Shown here: positions 37,057 to 45,751 of the stretch, piece after piece
Layout: each line of letters starts with the position of its first letter
Numbering within the stretch: the first letter of the stretch is position 1
NCBI GenBank assembly: GCA_024280945.1
Contig: JAMXLO010000078.1
Location: 1-48,858 of the forward strand
DNA: 48,858 bases
Reading direction: 5' to 3'
Source: Acetobacteraceae bacterium
Lineage (GTDB): Bacteria > Pseudomonadota > Alphaproteobacteria > Acetobacterales > Acetobacteraceae
The notes under the pieces: model-generated
The model's database searches: none
What the model saw: only the letters and a program-made list of their open reading frames with translations
What the model was told of the DNA's origin: nothing
Made by a program: the position numbers and the translations under genes

Positions 37057-37995
37057 ATGTCGGTCTTCGTCATTGGCGGCACGGGCTTCATTGGTACGCG
37101 CGTCATTCGGCTGCTCGCTGCGCGAGGCGAGGAGATCGTCTGCATGGACATCAACCCAGGGGCGGCGTCGTTCGACGACCTGGGCAAGCAGGTCCGGCTG
37201 ATCCGTGGCGACGTGACGCAGTTCGATGACGTCATGGCAGCAACGGCCAGTGCCAAGCCGGACCGCATCATCAATCTCTCGTATTTCCTCGGCAGCGAAC
37301 ACGCGCCGCATGTCGCGATGAAGCTGAACATACTCGGCATGGACAACTGCTTCGAGGCGGCTCGTCTGGCTGGCGTGAACCGCGTGGTGTTCGCCAGTTC
37401 GCTCGCGGTGAACGGGATGCAGAAGCACTATGGCGACCGCATGATCACCGAAGACGACTACCGCCACGGCGAAGTGCAGTACGCCATGCACAAGATCTTC
37501 AACGAGTGGCAGGCGCAGGACTACAACGAGAAATACGGCATGACGATCACCGCGGTCCGCCCGGCAAACGTGACAGGGCCGGACAAGGTGCGTGGCTCGG
37601 TGGACCACGTGAACATCATCACCCAGCCGGCGCAGAGCAAGCCGATCTCCTTCCCCTACCGGGACGCGATGCGCTGCCCGATCCACGTGGATGACATCGC
37701 AGAGGTGTTCACCCGCGTGCTGCTGACCGACAAACCCAAGCACGCTGTGTACAACTCCGGTGGCGTAGCGATCAGTTTGGGCGAAATTGCTGACATCGTG
37801 CGCGAATTCCTGCCCGATGCGCAGATCAGCTTCGAGCATGAAACCGGCGGCAAGGCCAACTCGGGCAACTACCTGATCGACAACAGTCGGCTGGTGCAGG
37901 AGTTTGGCGTGCAGTATCTGCCGTATCGTCAACGCGTGCTGCAAATCATCAACGACATCCGCCGCGAGGTCGGTCTGCCCCTTGTCACCGGCTGA
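37057..37995 (+). CDS. NAD-dependent epimerase/dehydratase (extended SDR)
   Basis: This 312-residue extended SDR begins SVFVIGGTGFIGTRVIRLL with the GxxGxxG site and has D-I-N after strand two, suggesting NAD. The active site is S-S at VVFASSLAVNG and Y-x3-K at QYAMHKIFNEW. AGGAGGAAACG precedes the ATG at 37057. Such enzymes act on nucleotide sugars or on small hydroxy acids; no sugar-nucleotide pathway genes are adjacent. A cupredoxin gene follows after 2 nt. Confidence 0.9.
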   Translation: MSVFVIGGTGFIGTRVIRLLAARGEEIVCMDINPGAASFDDLGKQVRLIRGDVTQFDDVMAATASAKPDRIINLSYFLGSEHAPHVAMKLNILGMDNCFEAARLAGVNRVVFASSLAVNGMQKHYGDRMITEDDYRHGEVQYAMHKIFNEWQAQDYNEKYGMTITAVRPANVTGPDKVRGSVDHVNIITQPAQSKPISFPYRDAMRCPIHVDDIAEVFTRVLLTDKPKHAVYNSGGVAISLGEIADIVREFLPDAQISFEHETGGKANSGNYLIDNSRLVQEFGVQYLPYRQRVLQIINDIRREVGLPLVTG

Positions 37996-37997
37996 CG

Positions 37998-38384
37998 ATG
38001 AAGCGGCTGATCGCGGCGCTCGCGCTGCTGATACCGGAAGCGCGAGCGCAGCCGGATGTCGATTGGTCGCAGGCGCAGCAAGTCCACATGCTGATGGTGG
38101 ATGACCGCTTCGTGCCGGATCAACTGACGTTCCAACACGGCGTACCTTATCGACTGTTGCTGGAGAATGACGGCAAGGACCTGCACGAATTCACTGCACC
38201 GGAGTTCTTTGCCAATGCCGTCCTGCGTGACCCAGGTTTCTTGTCGCAGGACGGCAAAGATATCGTGGTTCAGCCCGGCGGTGCGGTAGAGATCGAGTTG
38301 ATGCCTATTCATCCTGGAACATTTCGACTGATCTGTGTCGACCATGATTGGGACGGCATGGTGGGCCAGATTACGGTCGATTAG
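37998..38384 (+). CDS. Exported cupredoxin-domain protein
   Basis: This 128-residue protein has a short signal peptide with a likely cut after A17 (ARA-Q). The rest is a cupredoxin fold with a type 1 copper set: H63 (DLHEFTAPEF), C113-x2-H116 (LICVDHDWDGM) and M121. It should be a periplasmic blue-copper-type electron carrier or copper carrier. The gene starts 2 nt after the epimerase stop, so they are co-transcribed, although the functional link is not clear. Confidence 0.88.
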   Translation: MKRLIAALALLIPEARAQPDVDWSQAQQVHMLMVDDRFVPDQLTFQHGVPYRLLLENDGKDLHEFTAPEFFANAVLRDPGFLSQDGKDIVVQPGGAVEIELMPIHPGTFRLICVDHDWDGMVGQITVD

Positions 38385-38429
38385 TCGCGCCATCTTGCTG
38401 CGTTGCACAATTGCCGGCACAATCGAGCG

Positions 38430-41228
38430 GTGCCAGATGCACCATTCGTCCGCGCCGGACCCCTCACCCAGGAACTCCTGGATCTGACGGCGCGCATCAC
38501 GGCGCGCGCCGACGAAGACCCGTTTGGCAATCCCGTCCTGCTGGTGTCGCTGGCAATCAGCCGCCGAATAGGGGCCGGCACCCTGAACGATGGTGACATC
38601 GGCGAGCTGATCCGGCATCTGCGGGACGCGGCTTTTGTCGACCGCGCCCGCCGCATCTCGGACTACGTCGGCGGCACCGATAGTGCGGTGCATGACGCTG
38701 TTCTGCACGAGCTGGCCCGTCGGCTGCTGCGGCCTGATCCGAATGACAGCCCGGTGCGCTGGGCCGAATATCGAGCGCTGGTAGAGCGTACGCGGTTCGC
38801 GGCGGTCTTCACTGCGCATCCCACGTTCGCGCTTCCCCCCGCTGTCGCTCACGCTCTGGCGGAAACCGCCAGCGGCCGGCCAACCGCGAGCGAGGGTTCA
38901 CATCGGTCGCCACCAATCACATTGCAGGATGAGTTCGAGCAAGCCGCGGCGGTGATCGTGAACGGCCGCGATGCCGTCGACCGGTTCAACGCGGTGCTGC
39001 TGTCGGTCGCGCGCGCCGCGTGGCCGGATCGATGGACAGGGCTCGATCCGCGGCCGGTGATCCTGTCGAGCTGGGTCGGCTATGACACCGACGGCCGCAC
39101 CGACATCGGCTGGTGGGATACGCTTCGGCTGCGACTGGAGATGAAGCGCCGGCAGCTCGCCCGACTGCACGCTCAGTTAGCTGGTCTACCAGGCACCGAA
39201 CCGTTGACTGCGCGGGTCGCAGCGGCGCTCGAAGCTACGGGCGAGCAGTTGCTTCTCTGCCCGGACGCGCCCGAGCCAGCGCGCGTCGCGCGCTTCGCCC
39301 GCGCGCTGGTAGGCGGGCGCGACAGAGCGCTCACGTCACCCGACCCCCTTCTGCCGTTGTTCGAGCAGGCACTTGCAACAGCGCCGGATGACGATGTGCG
39401 GCAGGCGCTATGTGTGGCGCGCGCAGGGCTGGTGTCGCATGGGCTGGCACTTGCTCACAGCCACGTCCGGCTCAACGCCGCGCAGATCCACAACGCAATT
39501 CGTCAGCGCCTGGGCATCGCCGATGCACCCGAGGATCCGGCGCATCGTCGTGTGCTGTTCGGGGCAATGAACGCTGCGCTTGACGCGGTGAAGCCGGTGA
39601 GCGTCGATTTTGGTGCCCTGCTGGCCGAGCAGGCGTCGGCGATACGGCTGATGATGACCATCGCGCAGATCATCAAGCACGTCGATGGCTCGGTGCCGGT
39701 GCGCTTCCTGATCGCGGAGACCGAGACGGGCTACACGCTGCTCGCCGCGCTGTGGCTGGCGAGACTGTTCGCTATGGAGCGTCATATCGAAATCAGTCCG
39801 CTGTTCGAGACAGCAAGCGCGCTTGAACATGGCGCCACGGTGCTGGAGGAGGCGCTGCGCAGCCCGCACTATCGCGCCTACCTCAAACAGACCGGGCGGC
39901 TGGCGCTTCAGTTCGGCTATTCGGATTCGGGCCGCTATGTCGGGCAGCTCGCTGCAAGCTATCTGATCGAACGGCTGCGCCTGAAGATCGGCCAGACGCT
40001 GGCCGCACACGGCATTTCCGGCGTTGAAGTGATCCTGTTCGACACGCATGGCGAGAGTGTCGGCCGCGGGGCGCATCCGGGGTCGCTGACGGATCGGCTG
40101 AAATACCTGTCGCCGACAGCGTCGCGGCAGGCGTTCAACAAGGCAGGGCTGAGTGTGCGCGAGGAAGCCGCCTTTCAAGGCGGCGATGGCTATCTGCTGT
40201 TCGGCACACCCGAGCTGGCGCTTGCCACCATCACCGGCATCGCGCAACAGACCTACCATCCGGCGGCGGGCCCCATCGAAGACCCGGTCTACGCCAACCC
40301 CGACTTCGCCGCCGACTTCTTCGCCACCGTCCGCTCCGGCATGGAGGCACTGGTCGATGACCAGGGCTATGCTGCTCTACTCGGCACATTCGGCCCTTCG
40401 CTGATCGACGTGACCGGCTCACGGCCAACCGCGCGTCAGGCGGACGGCATGGTGGGAGCTGCGCGCATCCGTCATCCGCGCGAGCTGCGGGCAATTCCCA
40501 ACAACGCCATCCTGCAGCAGCTCGGGTGGTGTGCGAATACATTGCAGGGCATTGGCGCCGCGGCGGCGCGGCATCCCGAGCTGTTCGTCGATCTGCAACA
40601 GAATAGCCGGCGGTTCCATCGTGCGATGGACCTGGCATCGCATGCCCTGGCGCATTCCGATATCGACGTGCTGCGCGCGGTGATCGCGACACTCGATCCT
40701 GGCACCTGGCTCGATCGTGCCGAGCATACCGAAATGCGTGCAACCCGCGAGGCGCTGGTCAGCGTGGCGCGTGCGCTGGAGCGGCTCGACATATGGGCAG
40801 CGGCGCAGTCGATGTTCCGTCGCGTGCACGCCGATCACCTGGCACTGCGCCAGATCTGGCCCGATGCGCCACGCATGGCCACGCGCGAGGTGCTGCTGCA
40901 CGCTTTGCGGCTTGCGCTGATCCACCGCATCTGGTTGCTGGCCACCGAGATCTCGGATTTTTCCCCACGTCATGGCGTGACGCGCCTGGTGCTGGAGAGC
41001 GCAATCCTGCGCCTGGAGATCGAGCCGGCACTGGACGTGCTGGCGCAGATCTTTCCCGCTGCGCCCGATCAATCCGAAGAGCTTGACTATGCCGAGCCTG
41101 CCGCACCGCGCGGCACGACTGCGTATGCTCGCGAGCATGAGGAGATCTTTGCGCCGATGCGCTCGCTGTTCGGGCTCGTTCGGGAAATCGCCACCATCAT
41201 CACGCACGAGGTGGGCGCGTTCGGATAG
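38430..41228 (+). CDS. ppc: Divergent phosphoenolpyruvate carboxylase
   Basis: This protein of about 932 residues aligns with PEPC from end to end: VFTAHPTF (canonical TAHPTE), SWVGYDTDGRTDI (canonical SWMGGDRDGNP), FLIAETETGYT, GYSDSGRYVG (canonical GYSDSxKDAG), SVGRGAHPG and RAIPNNAILQQLGW (canonical RAIPW). The loop normally HGRGGxxGRGG reads THGESVGRGA, so the first arginine is replaced. Activity could be altered. The start is unclear: GTG 38430 or TTG 38403, neither with a good ribosome binding site. If active it would replenish oxaloacetate, opposing pckA. Confidence 0.85.
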   Translation: MPDAPFVRAGPLTQELLDLTARITARADEDPFGNPVLLVSLAISRRIGAGTLNDGDIGELIRHLRDAAFVDRARRISDYVGGTDSAVHDAVLHELARRLLRPDPNDSPVRWAEYRALVERTRFAAVFTAHPTFALPPAVAHALAETASGRPTASEGSHRSPPITLQDEFEQAAAVIVNGRDAVDRFNAVLLSVARAAWPDRWTGLDPRPVILSSWVGYDTDGRTDIGWWDTLRLRLEMKRRQLARLHAQLAGLPGTEPLTARVAAALEATGEQLLLCPDAPEPARVARFARALVGGRDRALTSPDPLLPLFEQALATAPDDDVRQALCVARAGLVSHGLALAHSHVRLNAAQIHNAIRQRLGIADAPEDPAHRRVLFGAMNAALDAVKPVSVDFGALLAEQASAIRLMMTIAQIIKHVDGSVPVRFLIAETETGYTLLAALWLARLFAMERHIEISPLFETASALEHGATVLEEALRSPHYRAYLKQTGRLALQFGYSDSGRYVGQLAASYLIERLRLKIGQTLAAHGISGVEVILFDTHGESVGRGAHPGSLTDRLKYLSPTASRQAFNKAGLSVREEAAFQGGDGYLLFGTPELALATITGIAQQTYHPAAGPIEDPVYANPDFAADFFATVRSGMEALVDDQGYAALLGTFGPSLIDVTGSRPTARQADGMVGAARIRHPRELRAIPNNAILQQLGWCANTLQGIGAAAARHPELFVDLQQNSRRFHRAMDLASHALAHSDIDVLRAVIATLDPGTWLDRAEHTEMRATREALVSVARALERLDIWAAAQSMFRRVHADHLALRQIWPDAPRMATREVLLHALRLALIHRIWLLATEISDFSPRHGVTRLVLESAILRLEIEPALDVLAQIFPAAPDQSEELDYAEPAAPRGTTAYAREHEEIFAPMRSLFGLVREIATIITHEVGAFG

Positions 41229-41273
41229 CGATTATAGGGCAAGAAAGATGCCCACTGTGGACCGGCGAGCAGC

Positions 41274-41705
41274 TTACCGATATTGGCTCCACTTGGGCCA
41301 CACAGCTTTGCCTTGCTCTGCGGCACGCGCCAATTCTCGGCCATAAGTTGTCAAACAATACGGCTCCTCTGCGCTCCTGTGCGACTTGCCGCCCAAACCG
41401 GCATGCAACCCACAATGCGTGAAGTATGCCGTGACCCAATCGACATAGTTGTCGAAGGCGAGCTGGCCATTCTTGGCAAATCTCAACGTCCGCTGGGCCG
41501 GAGTGACGCTGAACGACTGTGCCAGAAACTCCTTCAAGTCCTTGGCGCAATAGCTTTCCCGCTCAGCCGCCCACCGGAGCGCCCTGGGGCGCATCGCAAC
41601 TGTCGAGGGGAGTTCTGGAAATTTCCTTGCCATCCTTCGATTCCTGGGTCGTCTTGCGATCTGTTGGTATTGGGAACGGTCGCTGATCGCTTTGATCCAG
41701 ATCAA
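41274..41705 (-). CDS. Orphan Mrr N-terminal-like winged-helix protein
   Basis: This protein of about 143 residues resembles the Mrr_N winged-helix domain of restriction-system proteins: a helical start (LKEFLAQSFSVTPAQRTLR), the typical FDNYVDWVTAYFTHCGL and the wing CLTTYGRELARAA. The nuclease domain of Mrr is absent. A TTG start at 41705 follows GGAGGAGG; ATG 41633 is an alternative. Local GC is visibly lower than its neighbours, which hints at transfer. It converges with ppc. Confidence 0.62.
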   Translation of the reverse strand: MIWIKAISDRSQYQQIARRPRNRRMARKFPELPSTVAMRPRALRWAAERESYCAKDLKEFLAQSFSVTPAQRTLRFAKNGQLAFDNYVDWVTAYFTHCGLHAGLGGKSHRSAEEPYCLTTYGRELARAAEQGKAVWPKWSQYR

Positions 41706-41783
41706 GGTCGTGCATCCTCCTCCACTTTGTAATTAGGTGAGGACGGACTAAACGCAGGGATGACGCAATATTGGGGACGGTCA

Positions 41784-43400
41784 ATGCAAGCTGATTACGT
41801 CATTGTCGGTGCCGGTTCGGCCGGCTGCTGTCTGGCCAATCGACTGACCGAGGATTCCAACAGCCGCGTTGTACTGATCGAGGCGGGCGGACGTGATTGG
41901 AATCCATTGATCCATATCCCCGCCGGCTACATGAAGCTGCTGGAGCACCCGACGCTGACCTGGGGCTTCAAAGCCGAGCCTGATCCCGGCACCAACGGCC
42001 GCGCGATCAACTACCCCCGCGGTCGCGTCCTGGGCGGATCGAGTTCGATCAACGGCATGATCTACGTCCGAGGCCAGCCAGAGGACTTCGACCATTGGGC
42101 GCAGCAGGGCAATCGTGGCTGGTCGTGGGACGACGTGCTGCCGTATTTCCGCAGGGCGGAGAACTGGGCGGGCACGGCGGATGCAGTACATGCGAAGGGT
42201 GGGCCGCTTTTTACCTCGCATGGCCGCGACAAGCCGCTGTTATGCCGTGCCGCGGTGGAGGCGGCGAAGCAGCTTGGCTGCGAATACCGTGAAGATGTCA
42301 ACGATCTGGCGGAAGGTCACGGCGACGGCGTCGGGTGGGTACAGCAGACGCGCGGTGGCCGGTTGCGCGCAAGCGCGGCGCGCAGCTATCTGCGCCCGGC
42401 GCTGAAGCGGCCGAACCTGCGCGTCGTCACGGGTGCGCTCGTGCATCGCGTTCTGTTCGACGGCACGCGCGCAGTTGGCGTGGAGTATTCGCGCAATGGC
42501 GTCACCGAGCGGATCGATGCGGCAGGCGAGGTGATCCTGTCCGCCGGCGCGATCGGCTCGCCGCATATTCTGCAACTGTCCGGCGTGGGTGATCCCGAGC
42601 ATCTCGAGCGCATCGGCGTCGGCGTGCACCATGCGCTGCGCGGCGTCGGGAAGAACCTGCAGGACCACTACCTCGCGCGCGTGTCCTGCCGAATACAGGG
42701 AGCACCCAGCCTGAACCAGCAGTCGCGGGGACTTGGGCTGGCGGCACAGGTGCTGCGCTATGTTGCCGTCGGCAACGGCATCCTGACCTATGCCGCGTCG
42801 TTGGTCGCCGCGTCGGTAAAGGTGCTGCCGGAATCCGCGACGCCCGACGTGCAGGCGCTGTTCGCCCACGGCAGCTACGCGCCTGGCGTATCGCGCCAGC
42901 TCGATACGGTGCCCGGCATGACCTGCGGCATGTGGCAGATGCGCCCGCTCAGCCATGGCTATGTCGAGGCCCGCACGCCGCGGGCACAAGATGCGCCGAA
43001 CATCAATCCGCGCTACTTCAGCGATCCGACGGATTGCCGCGCCGCGATCGGCGGGATGCGCTGGATCCGCCGGCTGTTCGCGGCGCCGGCGCTGGCCAAG
43101 TACATCGTCGCCGAGAACCAACCTGGCAACGACGTCCAGAGCGACGACGAGCTGCTGCACTATGTGAAGCAGACGGGCGGCACCGTGTTCCATGCCACCT
43201 GCACCTGCAAGATGGGTCGGGACCTGCTCGCGGTGGTGGACGATCGGCTGCGCGTGCATGGCTTGCAGGCGCTGCGCGTGATCGACGCGTCGGTTATGCC
43301 GGCGGTGACATCGACAAACACCAATGCGCCCACCATCATGATCGCCGAGAAGGGTGCCGCCATGGTGCGTGAGGATGCGCGCATGGCGCTGGCAGCCTGA
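41784..43400 (+). CDS. GMC family oxidoreductase (choline dehydrogenase-like)
   Basis: This 538-residue FAD enzyme begins with [18 protein letters not shown], the dinucleotide fold. The GMC signatures are [19 protein letters not shown] and [15 protein letters not shown]. The C-terminal active site shows the His in [11 protein letters not shown] and the Asn in [15 protein letters not shown]. It oxidises an alcohol to an aldehyde. ATG 41784 is preferred (GGGGACGG upstream); ATG 41760 is in frame. It heads a tight unit with the TfdA-type dioxygenase and EthD genes. A second GMC enzyme lies 2.3 kb on. Confidence 0.93.
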   Translation: MQADYVIVGAGSAGCCLANRLTEDSNSRVVLIEAGGRDWNPLIHIPAGYMKLLEHPTLTWGFKAEPDPGTNGRAINYPRGRVLGGSSSINGMIYVRGQPEDFDHWAQQGNRGWSWDDVLPYFRRAENWAGTADAVHAKGGPLFTSHGRDKPLLCRAAVEAAKQLGCEYREDVNDLAEGHGDGVGWVQQTRGGRLRASAARSYLRPALKRPNLRVVTGALVHRVLFDGTRAVGVEYSRNGVTERIDAAGEVILSAGAIGSPHILQLSGVGDPEHLERIGVGVHHALRGVGKNLQDHYLARVSCRIQGAPSLNQQSRGLGLAAQVLRYVAVGNGILTYAASLVAASVKVLPESATPDVQALFAHGSYAPGVSRQLDTVPGMTCGMWQMRPLSHGYVEARTPRAQDAPNINPRYFSDPTDCRAAIGGMRWIRRLFAAPALAKYIVAENQPGNDVQSDDELLHYVKQTGGTVFHATCTCKMGRDLLAVVDDRLRVHGLQALRVIDASVMPAVTSTNTNAPTIMIAEKGAAMVREDARMALAA

Positions 43401-43413
43401 CGAGAGGTGAACG

Positions 43414-44304
43414 ATGACCTTGTCCATTCGCGCGATTGATCCTGTGTCCCGTCCGTTCTTTGCCGGCGAAGTGTCCGGAATCGACGTCACGCAGCCTCTG
43501 TCGCCCAGCGACGTGGCGGCGATTTCCGCCGGCATGGATCGCTACGGCGTGCTGGTGTTCCGTGACCAGCGCTTCACCGACGAGACGCAGCTTGCCTTCA
43601 GCCGCAACTTCGGCGCGCTGGAGCAGGCGACTGGAGACATCGCGCAAGGCCACGAGCGCCGGCTGTCGATGGATGTCAACGACATCTCCAACCTCGATAA
43701 GAACAACCAGGTGCTGGCACGCGATGACCGGCGTCGCCTGTTCGGTCTCGGCAATCGGCTATGGCACTCGGACAGCTCTTTCAAGGCGGTGCCGGCGAAG
43801 TATTCGTTGCTGTCGGCACGGCGTATCCCTTCGGCCGGTGGCAATACGGAATTCGCCGACATGCGCGCGGCCTATGATGCGTTGGACGAAGACACCAAGG
43901 CACTCTGCGAGAACGTGATCTGCGAGCACAGCCAGCTGTTTTCCCGGGCGGTACTTGGGTTTACCGAATTCACTGATGACGAGCGGCGTAAGTTCGCGCC
44001 AGTGCAGCAGCGGCTGGTCCGCCGTCATCCGGTGACGGGACGGAAATCGCTGTTCCTTGCCTCGCACGCCGGCGCGATCCTGGGCTGGCCAGTGCCAGAG
44101 GCGCGCGCGTTTCTGCGCGACTTGACCGAGCACGCGACGCAGCGGCCGTTCGTCTATGCGCATGTCTGGACACAGTCGGATCTGGTGATGTGGGACAACC
44201 GCGTGACCATGCATCGGGCGCGGCCATTCGACAATTCCGAGGTGCGCGATATGCATCGCACCACGGTGGCGTGCGAGCAGTCCACGATGGAGCAGGCCGC
44301 ATGA
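43414..44304 (+). CDS. TauD/TfdA-family Fe(II)/2-oxoglutarate dioxygenase
   Basis: This 296-residue enzyme has H118-x-D120 ([11 protein letters not shown]) and a distal His at 267 ([11 protein letters not shown]) as iron ligands, plus the Arg in [19 protein letters not shown] is typical of 2,4-D dioxygenase (TfdA)-like proteins that split aryl or alkyl ether links. It starts 13 nt after the GMC stop and overlaps the EthD gene by 4 nt (ATGA), so all three are one operon. Compared with the paralogue at 30.3 kb it is longer around the substrate loop. Confidence 0.93.
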   Translation: MTLSIRAIDPVSRPFFAGEVSGIDVTQPLSPSDVAAISAGMDRYGVLVFRDQRFTDETQLAFSRNFGALEQATGDIAQGHERRLSMDVNDISNLDKNNQVLARDDRRRLFGLGNRLWHSDSSFKAVPAKYSLLSARRIPSAGGNTEFADMRAAYDALDEDTKALCENVICEHSQLFSRAVLGFTEFTDDERRKFAPVQQRLVRRHPVTGRKSLFLASHAGAILGWPVPEARAFLRDLTEHATQRPFVYAHVWTQSDLVMWDNRVTMHRARPFDNSEVRDMHRTTVACEQSTMEQAA

Positions 44305-44645
44305 TCAAGGTCGTTGGGCTGCTGACTCGCAAGCCGGAGCTGACGCACGAGCAGTTCGTCAAGCACTGGCTGGAGATCCACGGCCCACTGGCGCACGCGG
44401 TACCGGGCGTCCGGCGCTACGTGCAGTCACACATCATGGGCACACGGACGCGCCCGGATATTCCGGAAACCGACGTCGAGATCGATGGGATTGCGGAGCT
44501 GTGGTATGATGACGAGGCAGCACTCGCACGGGCAGCCGCCACGCCGGAGATGAAGCGACTGACCGATGACGGCGCGTTGTTCATCGGTCGCATCAAGAGC
44601 TACGTGATTGAGGAGAAGCAGATCATTCCTGCGCCCTCCCCCTGA
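44301..44645 (+). CDS. EthD-domain protein
   Basis: This 114-residue protein has the EthD/dimeric alpha-beta barrel pattern: [40 protein letters not shown] and MKRLTDDGALFIGR. EthD is needed in ethyl tert-butyl ether breakdown; other members are small isomerases or decarboxylases. It is coupled to the TfdA-type gene by overlap, which suggests it acts on the product of that enzyme. Confidence 0.92.
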   Translation: MIKVVGLLTRKPELTHEQFVKHWLEIHGPLAHAVPGVRRYVQSHIMGTRTRPDIPETDVEIDGIAELWYDDEAALARAAATPEMKRLTDDGALFIGRIKSYVIEEKQIIPAPSP

Positions 44646-44668
44646 CCCCCTCCCGCGAGGGGAGGGGG
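44646..44668. terminator. GC-rich bidirectional hairpin
   Basis: CCCCCTCCC and GGGAGGGGG form a 9-bp stem with a 5-nt loop, right after the EthD stop and just before the end of the convergent cupin gene. It can serve both transcripts. Confidence 0.65.
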
Positions 44669-44680
44669 GTGCTTTCACTT

Positions 44681-45205
44681 CTACTCTGCAGCCGGGCTGA
44701 GCGTATCCACCGCTTCGTATGGGTAGCGCTTCACCTTCTCCATGTTGATGCCCTCGATGCGCAGCAGGCGGGTGGAACCCTCGCGACGCGGGGAGTGCAG
44801 CACGCCTGGATCATACAGGTATGCATCGCCAGGCTTCATCGTGTAGTCGCGGATGTGCTTCGCCTTGCCGGGCACGGTCTCGGTCGGGCGCGACAGGCAT
44901 TCCCAGTCGGTCATGATCGTCTCGCCGGCGGCCTGGCCATAGATCGCCCAGGAAGGGCCATGGTCATGCGGCTTGCTGTTCTTCGCCCCGACATAGGCGT
45001 GGGCCAGGATGGCGAAGCCCAGTTCGGGATCCTCGTAGAGCACTTTGCGCTCCGGCGTGCCTTCGGGGATGTAGTTGGCAACGAACTCCGGCTCCTTCAG
45101 CACGTCTTGCACCAGTCCGCACACGGCCTTGCGCCCTGCCGTCCCGGGCTGACTCTTCAGCGCGTCCTTACACTTGGCGGCGAACTGTTCGAGTGTGGTG
45201 CTCAT
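44681..45205 (-). CDS. Cupin-fold protein (dioxygenase-like)
   Basis: This 174-residue protein has cupin metal ligands H80, H82 (SKPHDHGPSWAIYG), E95 (GETIMTDWEC) and H137 (DPGVLHSPRR). The layout resembles cysteine-dioxygenase-like cupins more than sugar isomerases. It is transcribed opposite to the GMC/TfdA/EthD unit and follows a 141-residue unknown gene by 23 nt. Its position inside the catabolic cluster suggests a ring-opening or thiol/acid oxidation step, but this is inference. Confidence 0.82.
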   Translation of the reverse strand: MSTTLEQFAAKCKDALKSQPGTAGRKAVCGLVQDVLKEPEFVANYIPEGTPERKVLYEDPELGFAILAHAYVGAKNSKPHDHGPSWAIYGQAAGETIMTDWECLSRPTETVPGKAKHIRDYTMKPGDAYLYDPGVLHSPRREGSTRLLRIEGINMEKVKRYPYEAVDTLSPAAE

Positions 45206-45228
45206 TCGCGGCTACCTCCTCTGTGGAT

Positions 45229-45654
45229 TCATTCGCGGCGATAGGGATAGCAGTGCGCCCGATCGAGTGACAAATCGAAATGTTCAGCCAAAGCCTCGAT
45301 CGCATCTGCATGCTGCTTGTACGGATCGCTGTTGCCAGGACCGACAATGATGCAGCCGAATGACCGGTCACGGCGTCCGCCCGGCGGCAGCATGGCGGTG
45401 ACCAGCGGCGCGCCCTCGTTATCGCGCAAAGTCAGGAACAACGGCATCTCGCGCTTGATGTGCGAGGCCTTGCCGATGTCCTGCTCGATATAGACCGAGG
45501 TCAACGGCTTGAAGCTCTCGGCTGCCTTGTCCCATTCGCGCCGAAAATATTTTTCTACGGCGTGGCGCATCTGCTCGGACTCGGCCGCGGCCTCGCCCTC
45601 GCTGACCAGCCGAAACCAGGTCCTGTCACCAGGAGCATCGCAGACATACTCCAT
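45229..45654 (-). CDS. Hypothetical protein in the GMC cluster
   Basis: This 141-residue protein starts MEYVCDAPGDRTWFRLVSEG after GGGAGG. It shows an alpha/beta mix with VEKYFRREWDKAAESF and FGCIIVGPGNSDPYKQHADA. I do not recognise a family. It is cotranscribed with the cupin gene and divergent from the second GMC gene across 97 bp, so it likely belongs to the same pathway. Confidence 0.78.
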   Translation of the reverse strand: MEYVCDAPGDRTWFRLVSEGEAAAESEQMRHAVEKYFRREWDKAAESFKPLTSVYIEQDIGKASHIKREMPLFLTLRDNEGAPLVTAMLPPGGRRDRSFGCIIVGPGNSDPYKQHADAIEALAEHFDLSLDRAHCYPYRRE

Positions 45655-45751
45655 GTGTTCCTCCCACCCGGCTTGGATTGACGTACGGCGGCAGCTTAGG
45701 ATGACGCGAGAGGACAATCAAACGCCCAGGGGCGATCATTTGGGGAGACGC

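Noticed and set aside
44669-45244. 191-residue frame antisense to the cupin gene
   Set aside because: The opposite strand has a clear cupin with all metal ligands; this frame has no family pattern.
45509-45751. N-terminal extension of the second GMC oxidoreductase
   Set aside because: The family N-terminus and GGGGAG site place the start at 45752; the extension overlaps the divergent gene.
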